Shown here: positions 22,046 through 33,584 of the stretch, piece after piece
Layout of the letters: the number at the start of each line of letters is the position of its first letter
Position numbering within the stretch: position 1 is the stretch's first letter
NCBI GenBank assembly: GCA_036937835.1
Contig: CM072863.1
Location: 17,730,501-17,794,500, forward strand
Direction of reading: 5' to 3'
DNA: 64,000 nt
Source of the DNA: Pampus argenteus
Taxonomy: Eukaryota > Chordata > Actinopteri > Scombriformes > Stromateidae
Translations under genes and position numbers: made by a program
Notes under the pieces: generated by a model
Told to the model about the DNA's origin: nothing
Seen by the model: the letters and a program-made list of their open reading frames with translations, nothing else
Databases searched by the model: none

Positions 22046-22680
22046 AAACACAAACCTTGCAAGATCTCCACCAACCTCCAGTAGGTCCTTTTGTAGGCTA
22101 CACCTTATATTCTCTATTTCACCATCAGAGATGATTCTCCATCCTCCTCAGCACCTCACCCTCCATCCTCGGCTCCACTCACAATCATATCACAGCAATT
22201 TGGAAAAAGCTGAGTCCTACAGCACAACTACAACACCAGCCTTTGTTTTCCCACACAGAAGCTGGATGTCTGCCACAAAGCTTTCTAGAATACTAATGAG
22301 GGTGGTTAGTGAGTCAAAGTTACTGACCTGAGGTATCCAGACAGAGCACAAACCAAGGAGTGGTGGGGTTGAATGCAGCCAGGCACCGTCTGCCACAATA
22401 AGACTGGAAATGTCAGAGTTTATTACCTCTGGCCTGGCTTGCCCTCCACCGGTCAAGGCTGATAGCAAACTACACTCATGCCTCATTTGTCCTATTACAG
22501 GTATCTTTGGGATGGTGGAGGGAAGCACACCGATTCTGCCGCACTGCAATCTGTAACACAAGAATAAGATGTTTTCGCATTATATCCCATCTATTTTTTA
22601 AATTCCTTGAAAGTCATACTATTGTTTCTAAGGAACATATTACTTGTCAGAATGACACAACTCCACCAGTGTGTGTGTGT
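22046..22680. other. Intergenic, nothing recognised
   Basis: No repeat or exon is recognised. Two overlapping frames of about 110 residues on opposite strands have no features and are taken as chance. Confidence 0.4.
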
Positions 22681-22681
22681 G

Positions 22682-23045
22682 TCAAATCAAATCAAATCAA
22701 ATCATCAAATCAAAATTTTTTTTTATATAGCCCAAAATCACAAAATACATTTGTCTCAGAGGGCTTTACAATCTGTACAGGGAGTGACACCCTCTGTCCT
22801 TAGACCCTCGATTCGAGTGAGGAAAAACTTGCCCACCAAAAAACCTTTTAACTAAAAAAGGTGGAAGAAATCTCAGGAAGAGCCACAGAGGAGGGATCCC
22901 TCTCCCAGGACGGACAGACGTGCAATGATGTCACATGTACAGAACAAATCAACACACACATATTGTACACTCACGATGAATTATAGTGAATTACAATGGA
23001 TGATAAGGATAGGTTACAATGAATGATGAATTATTACAGTAACAG
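22682..23045 (-). repeat. Dispersed repeat, probable non-LTR retrotransposon 3' tail
   Basis: Read on the minus strand it ends in a (GATTT)n tail, seen as CAAATCAAATCAAATC on the plus strand at 22684-22702. The body contains TCAGAGGGCTTTACAATCTG and GGAGGGATCCCTCTCCCAGG. These phrases recur across percomorph genomes in a LINE-like repeat whose simple-sequence tail fits target-primed insertion. No reverse transcriptase is present. The right limit is approximate. Confidence 0.6.
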
Positions 23046-23380
23046 TGTGTGTGTGAGTACTCTATAATTAGTGAGTTGAGCGGTGGAGAGGGAGGATTTG
23101 AACAGCCTCTAGAAGCCATGTCTCTCTTTCTTTCTGTCTTCGCTCATCTCTCCCTTCACTAGTCCTCCTCTCTCTTGGTTTTTGTTTCATTTTGATGCTG
23201 ATTCTGTGTCTGTCAGCTTGTATTTCTCATTTTCTCTGCCTATCACCCCACACTCTTCAAACTTTTCCAACTTCATTTTAATTCCATTCCACCTCTGCAT
23301 CTCCCCCCTGTGTCTCCACAGGTGGTGAGGCTAGGAGAGAAAAAAAAAACACAACAGAAAGAATTAAAAGAAAGGGAGTG
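23046..23380. other. Intergenic, nothing recognised
   Basis: Pyrimidine-rich sequence with short TCTC tracts and no recognised feature. Confidence 0.4.
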
Positions 23381-23384
23381 ATCC

Positions 23385-23680
23385 CGCTTTTCTGCTACTC
23401 ATGCTTTTATAGCTTGTGAGACAATTAGTGTAGCTCCTTGTGGCTATGAGTAGCCTCTCCATTATAAACAAAGCCTATTCATGAGCTGGAAGATAACCCC
23501 CATGCCTTTATTTGTATCAGGGGAAGAATAATTACCCCCCATGCAACTAATCTATCTCTGCAGTCACTGATTCCTTTTCTGCGGCAATTTGCTTAAGGAG
23601 GCATCATCTCATTTTTGTCATTCTTTAATTCACATTACATTGGAACATTATAGATTGCAGTGAGAGAGAAAAAACAGCTT
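23385..23680. promoter_or_regulatory. Candidate conserved non-coding element
   Basis: Non-repetitive stretch with homeodomain-like cores (ACAATTAGTG, GAATAATTACC), a SOX/HMG-like AACAAAG and an octamer-like CAATTTGCTTAA. Looks like a desert enhancer by composition only. Confidence 0.3.
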
Positions 23681-23689
23681 TTCAAGAGT

Positions 23690-25095
23690 GTAAATGTGTA
23701 TCTCTCTAACAGAGGCCTGTCCTACAACCACTCAGTATTATAGTATATGTAGGGTTTAATGCATAGATGGAATTTCACAAGACATTTAATATGACATATT
23801 ATTGATAAAAGTGGTTTTATAAAGAAATATAGAAGAGAAAAGTTTTTTTGGTGAACAAGAACAAAGACCATACATATTACTATAAAGAGCCCTGGAAAAA
23901 AATGACACTATTATGTATCAGATACATATACATAGCAAATTAAAACATTTTGCATTTTTCCATTTGTCATTTTCATTTCTATTTTTTTTTTTTTTTTTGC
24001 AGTGTTTTGACAGTGTACGAAATTTTCAAAATTACATTTGGAGTAAGTTGCATCTGAGATTTATTGGATCACCTAATTTCTTCCCCCAATCTGGAAATCT
24101 TGTGATTTCATAATACATCTTTCCCACCTTCATAACTTCATAAGTGTTATCTTCATTTGTGTTTCCATATAACAGTATATTTGCTAAGAAGGAATTCTGA
24201 TGCACTTAAATTGAACAATTACTGTAAAAACGTTTGCAAGAATCAGCTTTTTGAAAATATCCCAAACCATCAAGTGTCGCTAAGTGGTTTTCTATGGAAG
24301 AGCAACATTGCCATCTATCAACTAGAAACAGAAATGCACACACACACATCCACACATCCACACACACACACACACACACACACAACTTTGGTCTGAAATT
24401 AAGCTGCTGAAATCAGATGGTTAACATATTTGCAGATGAAGTAAAAACCAGAATCATAATTATATAACACTTGGGGATTTTGTTTTTGTCAGAATGCCAA
24501 AACCATCTTCTAATGTCTAATTTACTTGAACTGTACACGCTGCCACAGCAAAAAAAAAAAAAAAAAAGTTTCAATTTAACTATTTTAACAATTTAAGTCA
24601 ACCAATAACTCACAGTAAAGAGTGAGCAGAGCTAACAGTCATAGATTAGCCAGAATTACAAGGATTTTGAAAGTTGATCCTAAACAAGCTAAACATGATC
24701 CCTCCCTCACTGCTCTGCCCTGACTGTCATGCTGATGGCTTACTGACTGACATTCCTCATACATACATACAACGCTGCCAGCATGGCCTTGGATGGGAAT
24801 ACTCCATTGTCAGCCTGAGATTTATTCCTCGGGCCTGCGCTCAGGTAGCGTATTTGCATGGGATGCGGTGATGCTGCCACATTGTCAGATGATAATCCTG
24901 TTGGTCCCAAAGTCCCACTGGTGCCTTATGTGAATGTGATTTAATTTCTCCTGCCTAATTTAGTGAAGAGTATAGTTTATTCAGTGGCCCGCCTGTCTGT
25001 GTGAGAGATTACAAGTAAAGATGGTGTAGGTGATTAAACATGTGGCTGACACCGCGGCATGTTTGCTCTGTTGCTGGGACAGCAACCAGAAAGCA
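23690..25095. other. Intergenic with T- and A-runs and CA microsatellite
   Basis: It holds a poly-T run at about 23980-23998, a compound (CA)n at 24336-24385 and a poly-A run at about 24550-24566. No gene is recognised. Confidence 0.4.
24336..24385. repeat. (CA)n microsatellite, interrupted
   Basis: About 50 bp of CA repeats interrupted twice by TC insertions (CACATCCACACATCCACAC). Confidence 0.9.
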
Positions 25096-25100
25096 TGATG

Positions 25101-25140
25101 TATGACCTTTCTTTTTATTGTATGACCTTTCTTTTTATTG
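25101..25140. repeat. Exact 20-bp tandem duplication
   Basis: The unit TATGACCTTTCTTTTTATTG occurs twice head to tail with no mismatch. It embeds TGACCTTT, a nuclear-receptor half-site-like sequence. Confidence 0.95.
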
Positions 25141-25239
25141 GCACACAATACAAACATATAACGTGCATCCAGGGTTGCGTATGTTCAGAAATGCACTCAG
25201 TGAGTGCCACTGGAGTATGTCATCATGATTGAGAAAGAT

Positions 25240-25450
25240 GGCTTCTTTCTTAACCGTAATTTCATGCATAATGTCACAGATGTGGATGCTCTGCAGCCTG
25301 TTCTCCCCTGAATCCTAATTCCACATTCAGATTGGTTTATTTCAGAGACGCCTCAGTAAATCATGCCCCTAATTAATCGGAATGATGCATCATTTCCAAC
25401 TTCTTTCTTCCCTTTCCTTTCGCAATTTTCAGGGGCTTATAGAGGAATGC
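25240..25450. promoter_or_regulatory. Candidate conserved non-coding element
   Basis: It contains CTAATTAATCGG at 25369-25380, a perfect 12-bp palindrome ATGATGCATCAT at 25382-25393 and a TTTCAGGGGC tail. Repeat-free, with the composition of a vertebrate conserved element. Unverified. Confidence 0.35.
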
Positions 25451-25854
25451 ATGAGGAAATAGAAACACAATCAAAGCAGAGAAAACTCCCCAGAATAAGA
25501 GTATTTCAGGTCTAGCATTTGATTACACCAGTGCGCACAAATCACAATCACTTCTGCTGTGATATATACCTGCAGAATGGATATTTTAATCAAAAAGGTA
25601 AAACTATTCAAGACAAATCCAAACAGGTGTATGTGCATGCATGTTAGATCTTAGATATTAAACTACCAGCAAGCTTTTTTTCCAAGCTTATTCCAAATGA
25701 CTCGTCTACTTTTTTCTTTTTTTTTTCTTTTTTTATCAGATCCGACTAACTCTCCTGCTCTCGTTCCCCCTCCCTCCATCCTTTGCTCTTCAGCTCTAAC
25801 AGCCCTTGACAGCTTGAGATGAAATAGAAATTTTGATATCAAACACCTACACAA

Positions 25855-26020
25855 AGGAGGGCTGACCTTTGATCACACGCTGTTTGATGTTGTGACATGA
25901 AATTTGCATCATGGGAGCCCGGGCAGCGGACGCAATCGCAAAGGCCTAATGCCAGAGCCCTGTCAGGGAGCTGCGAAGGTCAAGGATCTATTAGGAGAGA
26001 ACAAGCCCTCTAATCCCACA
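25855..26020. promoter_or_regulatory. Candidate conserved non-coding element
   Basis: It contains TGACCTTTGATCACAC (nuclear-receptor or TCF/LEF-like ATCAAAG on the other strand), AAATTTGCATCAT (octamer-like) and a GC-rich middle, with no repeats. It may form one regulatory block with 25240-25450. Confidence 0.3.
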
Positions 26021-26559
26021 CAAGGGTCCTGCACAGCATTTGATGTTCCATACACAGAAATAGAATAGAAAATTGAGCCCTGAGAACAGAGCAATGACAG
26101 TAAGAGTATTCATTAGGTATCAGCCCATGAGTGAACAGTGAGGAAGGGCACATATAATACTGTGTTTAGTCTGCGACATTTATGACCTGAACTGGTCAAA
26201 CAAGATGATACTAGTAGAGAATTTACAAGGCTTTCACTGAAAGAAAGATCAGGTCATTCCACACTCCAATTTCAAAAAAGGTTCTTTCTCAATGCCAGAC
26301 AAAAAATGGACATCCACTCTGGAGGTGTGGACCACTTTGGAACATATGGCACGCTCCATCTGAATGTTGTCTATTGATCTGTGGACAGGTGGATCAGTGG
26401 AGCTCCAAAGCTGATTAATTATTCAAGCTGGCTCGTCATTTTTCATACCTGGTGCTGTTTCAGAAGACCAAAATAAACCTGTCACTCCCACTGTCCATCT
26501 TTCATCTGGCCATCAGCTTGCAGCCTCATTAGCTACACAGCACAGGTGACTGGGAAAGT

Positions 26560-26834
26560 CGGAAGGGAAGGGAAGGGAAGGGAAGGGAAGGGAAGGGAAG
26601 GGAAGGGAAGGGAAGGGAAGGGAAGGGAAGGGAAGGGAAGGGAAGGGAAGGGAAGGGAAGGGAAGGGAAGGGAAGGGGAAGGGAAGGGAAGGGAAGGGAA
26701 GGGAAGGGAAGGGAAGGGAAGGGAAGGGAAGGGAAGGGAAGGGAAGGGAAGGGAAGGGAAGGGAAGGGAAGGGAAGGGAAGGGAAGGGAAGGGAAGGGAA
26801 GGGAAGGGAAGGGAAGGGAAGGGAAGGGAAGGGA
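26560..26834. repeat. (GGGAA)n pentanucleotide array, 275 bp
   Basis: About 55 nearly perfect GGGAA units in two blocks, separated by a single extra G (GGGG at 26675-26678) that shifts the register. It is pure purine on the plus strand and is read as open frames in several registers (Gly-Arg-Glu-Gly-Lys; Pro-Phe-Pro-Ser-Leu on the minus strand), none of which is a gene. Confidence 0.98.
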
Positions 26835-26879
26835 CACACGCACTAAGTAAAAGGTCTACAGCACTATGTCAGGCAATCA

Positions 26880-27450
26880 TTTGATCTCATTTCAGGCAAT
26901 ATCATCATCTTCCCTGTCCTGTGATCAATATTTCAGTATCATTTTTGGTCTCACTTTTAAAGAGCAGTCATAAAACATTGCAAAGCATGTGGATTCTTAA
27001 ACCATTCTTATATATGTGTTGCAGGGATCTCTCAGTCATCCCTGTGAGATTACAAACTGCTGAGATATCACAGCCCACTACGCAACATCATAGGAAATCT
27101 TTGTCTTTAATGCCAATACAAGGCAATAAAGCTGACATGGTGATGCATAGCAGGTATAAATATGTTCACCACCTTAGTTTCATGTGTCAAGCCTGCTAAC
27201 ATTTGCTAATTAGACTACTAAACACAAAGTACAGCTGATGCGAATGTCATCAGATTTGTGGGTATTTGATCATAAACCAAAATTATTGGAAAAAAATATA
27301 AGGCACCCGATGACCTGGTAATGACGCTAGATAAAAAGCTAAGGATGCACCAAATTCTTCTTCAGGGGGACATACATGTTTTTATGAAATTTCATGACAT
27401 GTATAAAAAAAAATATTAACATAAAAAAAACAAATGTCAACCCCATGCCA
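26880..27450. other. Intergenic, nothing recognised
   Basis: AT-rich sequence between the purine array and the next dispersed repeat. No feature is recognised. Confidence 0.4.
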
Positions 27451-27454
27451 ATTC

Positions 27455-27630
27455 TAGAGCAATCGTCTGGAAATTGCCAAAGCCAGTAAGATAAATGGTC
27501 TGAAAATTATGAATGTCTGTATAAAATTTCATGGCAATCCATCCAATTGTTGCCAAAATATTTCAGTCTAGACCACAGTGGTGGACCAACCAACCGACCA
27601 ATCAACATTATCATTCCTAAAACAAGTCTG
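27455..27630 (-). repeat. Dispersed percomorph-type repeat, copy 1 (reverse orientation)
   Basis: It contains AAATTTCATGGCAAT at 27524-27538, the reverse complement of a 15-mer also present at 33478-33492 and, with one mismatch, at 50095-50109. The flanks (ATCCATCCAATTGTTG, then AGTGGTGGACCAACCAACCG) match phrases I recall from an abundant non-coding fish repeat. Confidence 0.6.
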
Positions 27631-27639
27631 TAATGTTAT

Positions 27640-28080
27640 GCCATCAACATCAAGATTTTCCCATTTTAGAGTAGAAGTAGTTTAGAACCAGCACCAGAAC
27701 CACAGAACCACACCTTCACTCAGAGTTGGGGATGTCAGTAAACTATTGAGGTCCTTAGAGGCTACACTTTTAAAGATCTTAAGCACATATTAGGACAAAT
27801 TACCTTATTTCTGATCAAACAAATGAAGTCAGAGTTCAACAACCTTGCTCACATCGACACATTAGTACACATCTCAATAATCTCCCATGACTGATAAGAA
27901 AAGACCAGATATGTATTGCATTACCTCACTCACCATATTTCCTGACACCACGATGAGGTAAGACTTTTCAGGTCAGACGTTTTTTTTTTAAACTCAGAGG
28001 TTTGCTGGCCTGATCAATAATTCTGTTCTCTGTAATTATCTCACCATTGAACTCATTAATTACACTTTCAAGGCTCATTT
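27640..28080. other. Intergenic, nothing recognised
   Basis: AT-rich, no repeat or exon is recognised. A poly-T run lies near 27980. Confidence 0.4.
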
Positions 28081-28084
28081 CCAG

Positions 28085-28735
28085 TGTTGGCCACAGATGT
28101 CTATTCAGTGGGAGCATCCAGTGAGGTGAGGGTGGGAGGAGAGAGGAGGTTGTGGCGTGGTGTGGCGGTGGCAGAGGAGAGGCCTGATTAATACTCTGTC
28201 TCTCTGTCTAAGGTTGGCTGCCACTCGCAGAGGGGTAAAATGCAAGCGCTCTGTCATCTGAGACTTCACCAAGTGGGAGACAAACGAGGTCTTTGGCGGC
28301 CAAATCGATAAGTTCCTCTGATGAGCCAAATTTAGAGAGTGCTGCTCGGCTTTGAAGTAATCCTCCAACACCCCGGCGTAAGAGTTTTCCAGAGAACATC
28401 CTGTGTAGCCGTTTCTGACTGCAGGATACATAACATATGGATTGAGAAATTTAGAGATAGCTGACTTGGGTCAGTGCCTACTGTAATAATGCATCAGACT
28501 TAGTGGAACATGAAGGCATCACACAGATTGGTAAGATCAACCAATATGTTGCAGATGGATCAATAATTCAGCTGCTGTTGGTTTTTAACGATGAAGAAAT
28601 TACAGCAATTAATTCAGAAATCTATGCGAAAGCACATCTTTGCAATAAATCATTTTTGCGCCAGAAAGAGGCAAAGAGATTGTGTCAGCCCATCTTATTG
28701 GCCTTTGATTGAATCCCATCTTCTGTCTGATCTGT
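28085..28735. promoter_or_regulatory. Candidate conserved non-coding block (two parts)
   Basis: 28200-28420 is GC-balanced and repeat-free with CpGs. 28495-28735 is AT-richer with CAATTAATT at 28606-28614 and CTTTGCAATAAATC. Open frames on both strands (up to 108 residues) overlap and have no coding character. Constraint is inferred from composition. Confidence 0.35.
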
Positions 28736-28739
28736 CTGT

Positions 28740-30685
28740 TATCATTTTTCTTCTTTTCCGTTTATCCTCTAGATACATATATAAAACACAGCCAATGCTC
28801 CTTTAAGTAGATTAAAAAAAAAAACATGAAATGAGTTTGGCTGATAGCAAATCCAGATTGATGTGTGACGTTGCTAAATGTACTCACTACCTTGCCAACC
28901 TCTCCATCTGTCCGAGAGGAGGAGTTGCCAGATTGGATGAATAATTTTCACTAGAACCAAACAGCTGTCAGCTTCAATATACAGCATAACATCCCTTGAC
29001 AACACCTGGATACGAGGGTGGAGGAGTGAAGGAAGCTCACATTATCATCACAAGATTAGAAAATCAGGTTACAGTGCTTGTGTAGTGATTTTTTTTTTTG
29101 ATTAGTGTGTGTGTATTATAGTATTAACAGTGGTTGACTCCATTCCTTTGAGGACACTGTTTGTCTTTGTTGGGGGCGCTCTGTGGGAAACATCTCCCAC
29201 ATTACGCAGATTTGAGAGCAGTGACAGCCAAAATATACATTTACATATATTTTTCTGATACTGCTCTGACTCGGTCATCTCATGCTAATTATCATATAAT
29301 GATGATTAGAATCCACCAGAGGGCAGACAGAGGTCACTATTAGTTATACATTCAGCATCTAATGCCTTCAACTGTACAAACTGAGTCAAGTGTCTACTGG
29401 TCAGCTAAAAAACACACTGAGAGGTCTGGCGCACTGATGCCATCTGCTGTCTATAATATAAAACTGGATTTTAATGAACCATTACCAGCTGTGTTTATTT
29501 AGTTTAGTCGATGCACTGTTGGGTATTTTTACATTTTTAAAATGATAAAACATTTGCATTGGCATACAAGTGTTGTCACTGTATGGGTCACTGTATCTAG
29601 ATGTATTTTAGTTTAAAAACAGCTTTTCAGAAGTTTCAGATTTTGTATGATACTTCACCAATCATGGTTTTGTTGTTGTTAAAATAACTTTTTTAACTCA
29701 TTCAAGTCTTTGCAAGTCCTCAGAAATGCTAGTCAATCTGCTACTCTCAGTAAGCGTGGCGTACATATGGCTACATTCGGAATAGAGACATATAATCATT
29801 TTGCAGCGGAGAGGGCAAGTGCAGGGGATGCTATTAACCTGCCGAGATATAAGTGGTTTGACATGTGGATGAAGGGGCCGTGAAGCAGCAACTAAGAGAA
29901 GAGAAATAGAGGAAGAGGAGGGAAAGGGAGGGTTAGGGTGAGGAGAACCAGCTGGGGGCTGTACCTTGAGTCAGGATACAGCTGCGAGAACAGTGGTGTG
30001 TATGGAGGCTTAGGCCAGGCCGAGACTAAACTTGAAGCAGTTACACACATCAACTGCAGTCAACTGGGAAACAAAGGGCTAATAAAGGTGCCATGCTGTT
30101 GTGTGTGTCTGTATGTATTGTATGAATCTCTGTCTATGAGTGTTTTCTCGATGTGTTTGTGCCTGTGTGAGGTTGTTTTTGGGGGGTTTTCAGCGCACAC
30201 AACACATTATACAAGAGCATATGGCAAAAGACAAGAGCCTGATCCTGACCATGACGACAGAAAACAGATGTGTCTCTGTCAGCCAGCAGCAACAAACAGG
30301 TACAACTCTTCCAAGCTGAGGCGTCCAATAAAGGCAGACAGCCTCTGGCAAACATTACTTGTTGTGACTGTTTTGCGATTATCTGAGGAAATTTGTGTCA
30401 TATGAAATTGATTTTACATTGCACAAGTGATTATGATAGTCTGACTTTGCAGACATTCTGGCGTGGTTGGTCGCGCATGAGTCATGTGATGTTCTGTTTT
30501 CCTCCACAAGGGGGCAAAATCTCTCCAATATTTGCATGTGTGTCCATGTGGACCTGCTGTAAGCGGAGTCATGAATGCAGTACTCTGCAGTTACTCAAAC
30601 AACAAGCTTGTCTTTCAAAGTAATGACAAAAGTGGAATAATTGTTTGAGCATTAAACTTTGAGCCTGGCGTGCAACACTATTATT
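28740..30685. other. Intergenic, nothing specific
   Basis: It holds a poly-A run near 28815, a poly-T run near 29092, (TA)-type runs near 29242 and TG-rich text around 30100-30190. A 155-residue frame at 29938-30405 has no domain, no start context and compositional bias, so it is not called. Confidence 0.35.
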
Positions 30686-30689
30686 AAAA

Positions 30690-31540
30690 AAAAAAAGCTT
30701 TAAAGCAGAGCGACTCCTTTCGCCTGCCTTTCCTTTCACCTCGGAAATTAATTTCCCACCCTGATATACAAACTTGGCCGTTTCATCCCCCTTTTCCAGT
30801 GCTCAAGGCAGGAAACAAACACAGGAGGTTTTGTCCTCCGCCGTTGTGGGGGTTGAGACCCCCCCACAGCTCCCGGCAAGTCAACTTGATGTTGGGAGAT
30901 GAGACGGGAAACAGGTGTCACCCATGACCTTCAGTGTTCAAACACTACAGGCCTCACAATCTCTCCAAAGGGGGTCGAAAGGGGGGGGGGACTGGCTGAT
31001 CTCCTCAGAAGCTACTTTACTATTTCTCCTCTCATCTTCTCTCCTTCTCCCTGCACCAGCCTTTACAAATATTAGGTAACCCCACACTCCCATGTTTGTC
31101 ATTGAAGATTATTTTCCATCGGAGCTGACGAGGTTCAGGATTGTGTGTTTAGCATCAATGCTGCATTACTCAGTTACTCTGCGTTTCTCTTGTTCTCACC
31201 CCAGTCTCACCTCAACTCTGAAAGATGACCCCCCCTTTGACAAAGAAGGGAACACAAAGTAATAACCTCTAAATCCCAACCACTGGCTTATGTGAAGCCG
31301 GAGACGATTGGGAAGTCTGCTGTTGAGAAGGATAGATGTGGGAGCCGGTGGTGTCTGTGTCCTCGGCGTGTCTGTCAGCGTTGCTCCTATCGCTCACTCT
31401 GTTTTCTTCATAAGAAAAAGATTAATTCTGCAGATTATCAAGCCTCAATAAAGTGCGCACTGTTAACGAGTAATTGGGAAAAGCTGATGCCTTGTCCAGG
31501 CGTGCACAGGCGGTCAAACAGAGTTAAAGGACACTAATAC
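30690..31540. promoter_or_regulatory. Candidate conserved non-coding block
   Basis: 30690-30960 and 31260-31540 are moderately GC-rich and non-repetitive, separated by a poly-G run (30980-30991). The second part has GATTAATTCTGCAGATTATC at 31421-31440. Candidate regulatory DNA only. Confidence 0.3.
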
Positions 31541-31544
31541 ACCT

Positions 31545-32412
31545 TTGATAAATCTGCAAAGCATACTATATTACAACAGCAAACACAACAGCATGCAGTA
31601 TCTGAAAAGTAGATAAAAGAAGACAGAGGGACTTTACGTGTAAAACAACTGCAGTGACCGTGACCATCAGACCAAGGAAGGATTGTATACAAATGTCAAG
31701 TTCAACAGGTTGCTGATATAGCTGCATGTAGCAACATGTGGGGTCCAAGCACTAAATAACATAACAAGAAAACTAGAATATAAAAAAGATAATGTTTGCA
31801 TCACTTTTTGGCCACTTCATTTATTTGCTATTGGCTGAGTAAAAACCAACAACCTATGTCTCATAGGTTTGCATGCTGTTGACCACACAGTTCCTCAGAA
31901 AACAGAAGAAAATGACTTGAAAATGAAAAATATTCTTGTACTTGTACTTGCTCAAACCCCTCAAAAGAGAATACAGTGAGACTATTTCAGGGATGTCTGA
32001 TTAAAGCCCTCATGCTGTTAGCAGAAAGAGGAAGCCACACCATCTTATCCCATATGATCCCCAGTTATTCTTTGACACAAACCCCTGTCTTTAAAGACAT
32101 TTTCCTCCTTGATTTTTATTAGTTCCATTTAGCCTGTATTTCACATGAACAGCTGTATGTCATGGCTGTATGGCCATTATCTCACCATAGACATGACCAT
32201 AGAAATCCCTAACCATTTGCTATAGAAGGGCGCCTGTTTATGGACTAATGGTTATCCTGGTTGTGTGTCTATGGCATGAGCCTGACAGCCAACTGTTTGA
32301 CACTGAGGCCACAGAGACAGATGGCAACCAAATGCCTTTTATTGCCTGCCTTTACCACTTGTGTGTCCCAATAACACATCAGTCATGAACACTGCAGGGA
32401 CTACATGACATG

Positions 32413-32453
<41 letters not shown>

Positions 32454-33325
32454 GGGCCCTCAGATCAAACTGAATGATACTATCAGTGATTTATGATTTC
32501 ATATTCAAACATGCAGCCTGTATGTATTTCTGCATCTTAATATCTATGTATATATATATATATGTGTGCACATAGACTATATTGCGGGTACATATGGTAA
32601 ATGTATATATGTGTGTGTGTGCGTATATGTGTGCGTGGACGCTTTAGAGTGTCATATTGCTGTGCTATGTGCTGACACAACGCCTAGAGCTACAGGTCGC
32701 ACCTGGTGTGCGAGAGCAGTTCACCAGCTGCTGATGCTTGAGTGTCAGACGCGGAGACACACACACACACACACACTGTATGCATGCATGCACTGTATAT
32801 TTGTTCATTCCATTCCTTATACATGTGTGCGTGTATACATACGGCCTTGCATTGACATATGCTCCTTCATGTCATGCGTGGCCCAGAATGCATGAATGCA
32901 TATTTCCATATTCACAAGTGCAACAAAGAGTAACAGGCATTGCATTGAGATATTAAATGTAGATCCTCTTGGGACACGATGAACGTGAAAAAAACACGGA
33001 AACAGGTTGTTCTGCAGCTGAATTCTGTAAAAAAGATGCTTTTCAAATCCATTTAGTGTATTTTAAAAGTACCGAATGTATTTAATTTATTATATTAAAT
33101 AATCTAATATATATTATAATATACAGAAATATATAAATTGCCAAATCAGTGAATGTACATTATGTGCATACATATAGCATACATACAGCTACATACATAT
33201 TGTACCTACCAACCTGTATACACAAACAGTAAATATCTCACTTGCCTTAACATTCATACAACCATGCAATGATACAATGCATCACTTACAGCACTATCTA
33301 CACCAACTCTTGATTTTCTTTTCCA
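31545..33325. other. Intergenic with several microsatellites
   Basis: It contains (CT)n at 32416-32453, (TA)n at about 32546-32561, TG-rich stretches at 32606-32635 and (CA)n at 32758-32776. AT-rich elsewhere. No gene is recognised. Confidence 0.45.
32416..32453. repeat. (CT)n microsatellite
   Basis: Pure CT/TC repeat of about 36-38 bp. Confidence 0.95.
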
Positions 33326-33329
33326 GCAC

Positions 33330-33580
33330 TTTGGTCGAGACTGAATGTCATCTTAACAACTATCGTATGGATCAACGTATCTCAATGACTTAAATGATCC
33401 TCTGGGAGTTTCTCTAGTATCATCATGAGGTTCACATTTGTGGTTTTGAGTGAAATGTCCTGACAACTATTGAATGTATTGCCATGAAATTTAGTACAGA
33501 TGACAACAAGTAAGTAAGTACTACCACGGTGCCAAAGTTTTACAGCCTCAGAGCAGCTAGCACAATCTTAGTCTCGGTGT
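33330..33580 (+). repeat. Dispersed percomorph-type repeat, copy 2
   Basis: It shares ATTGCCATGAAATTT (33478-33492) and the surrounding TGACAACTATTGAATG and TAGTACAGATGACAAC with copies 1 and 3. Two internal sub-repeats of the ACAACTAT phrase appear (near 33357 and 33462), so the family is itself built of related units. Non-coding. Confidence 0.65.
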
Positions 33581-33584
33581 ATTT

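Noticed and set aside
26513..26884. Several overlapping frames of 104-112 codons on both strands
   Set aside because: They are translations of the GGGAA array in different registers.
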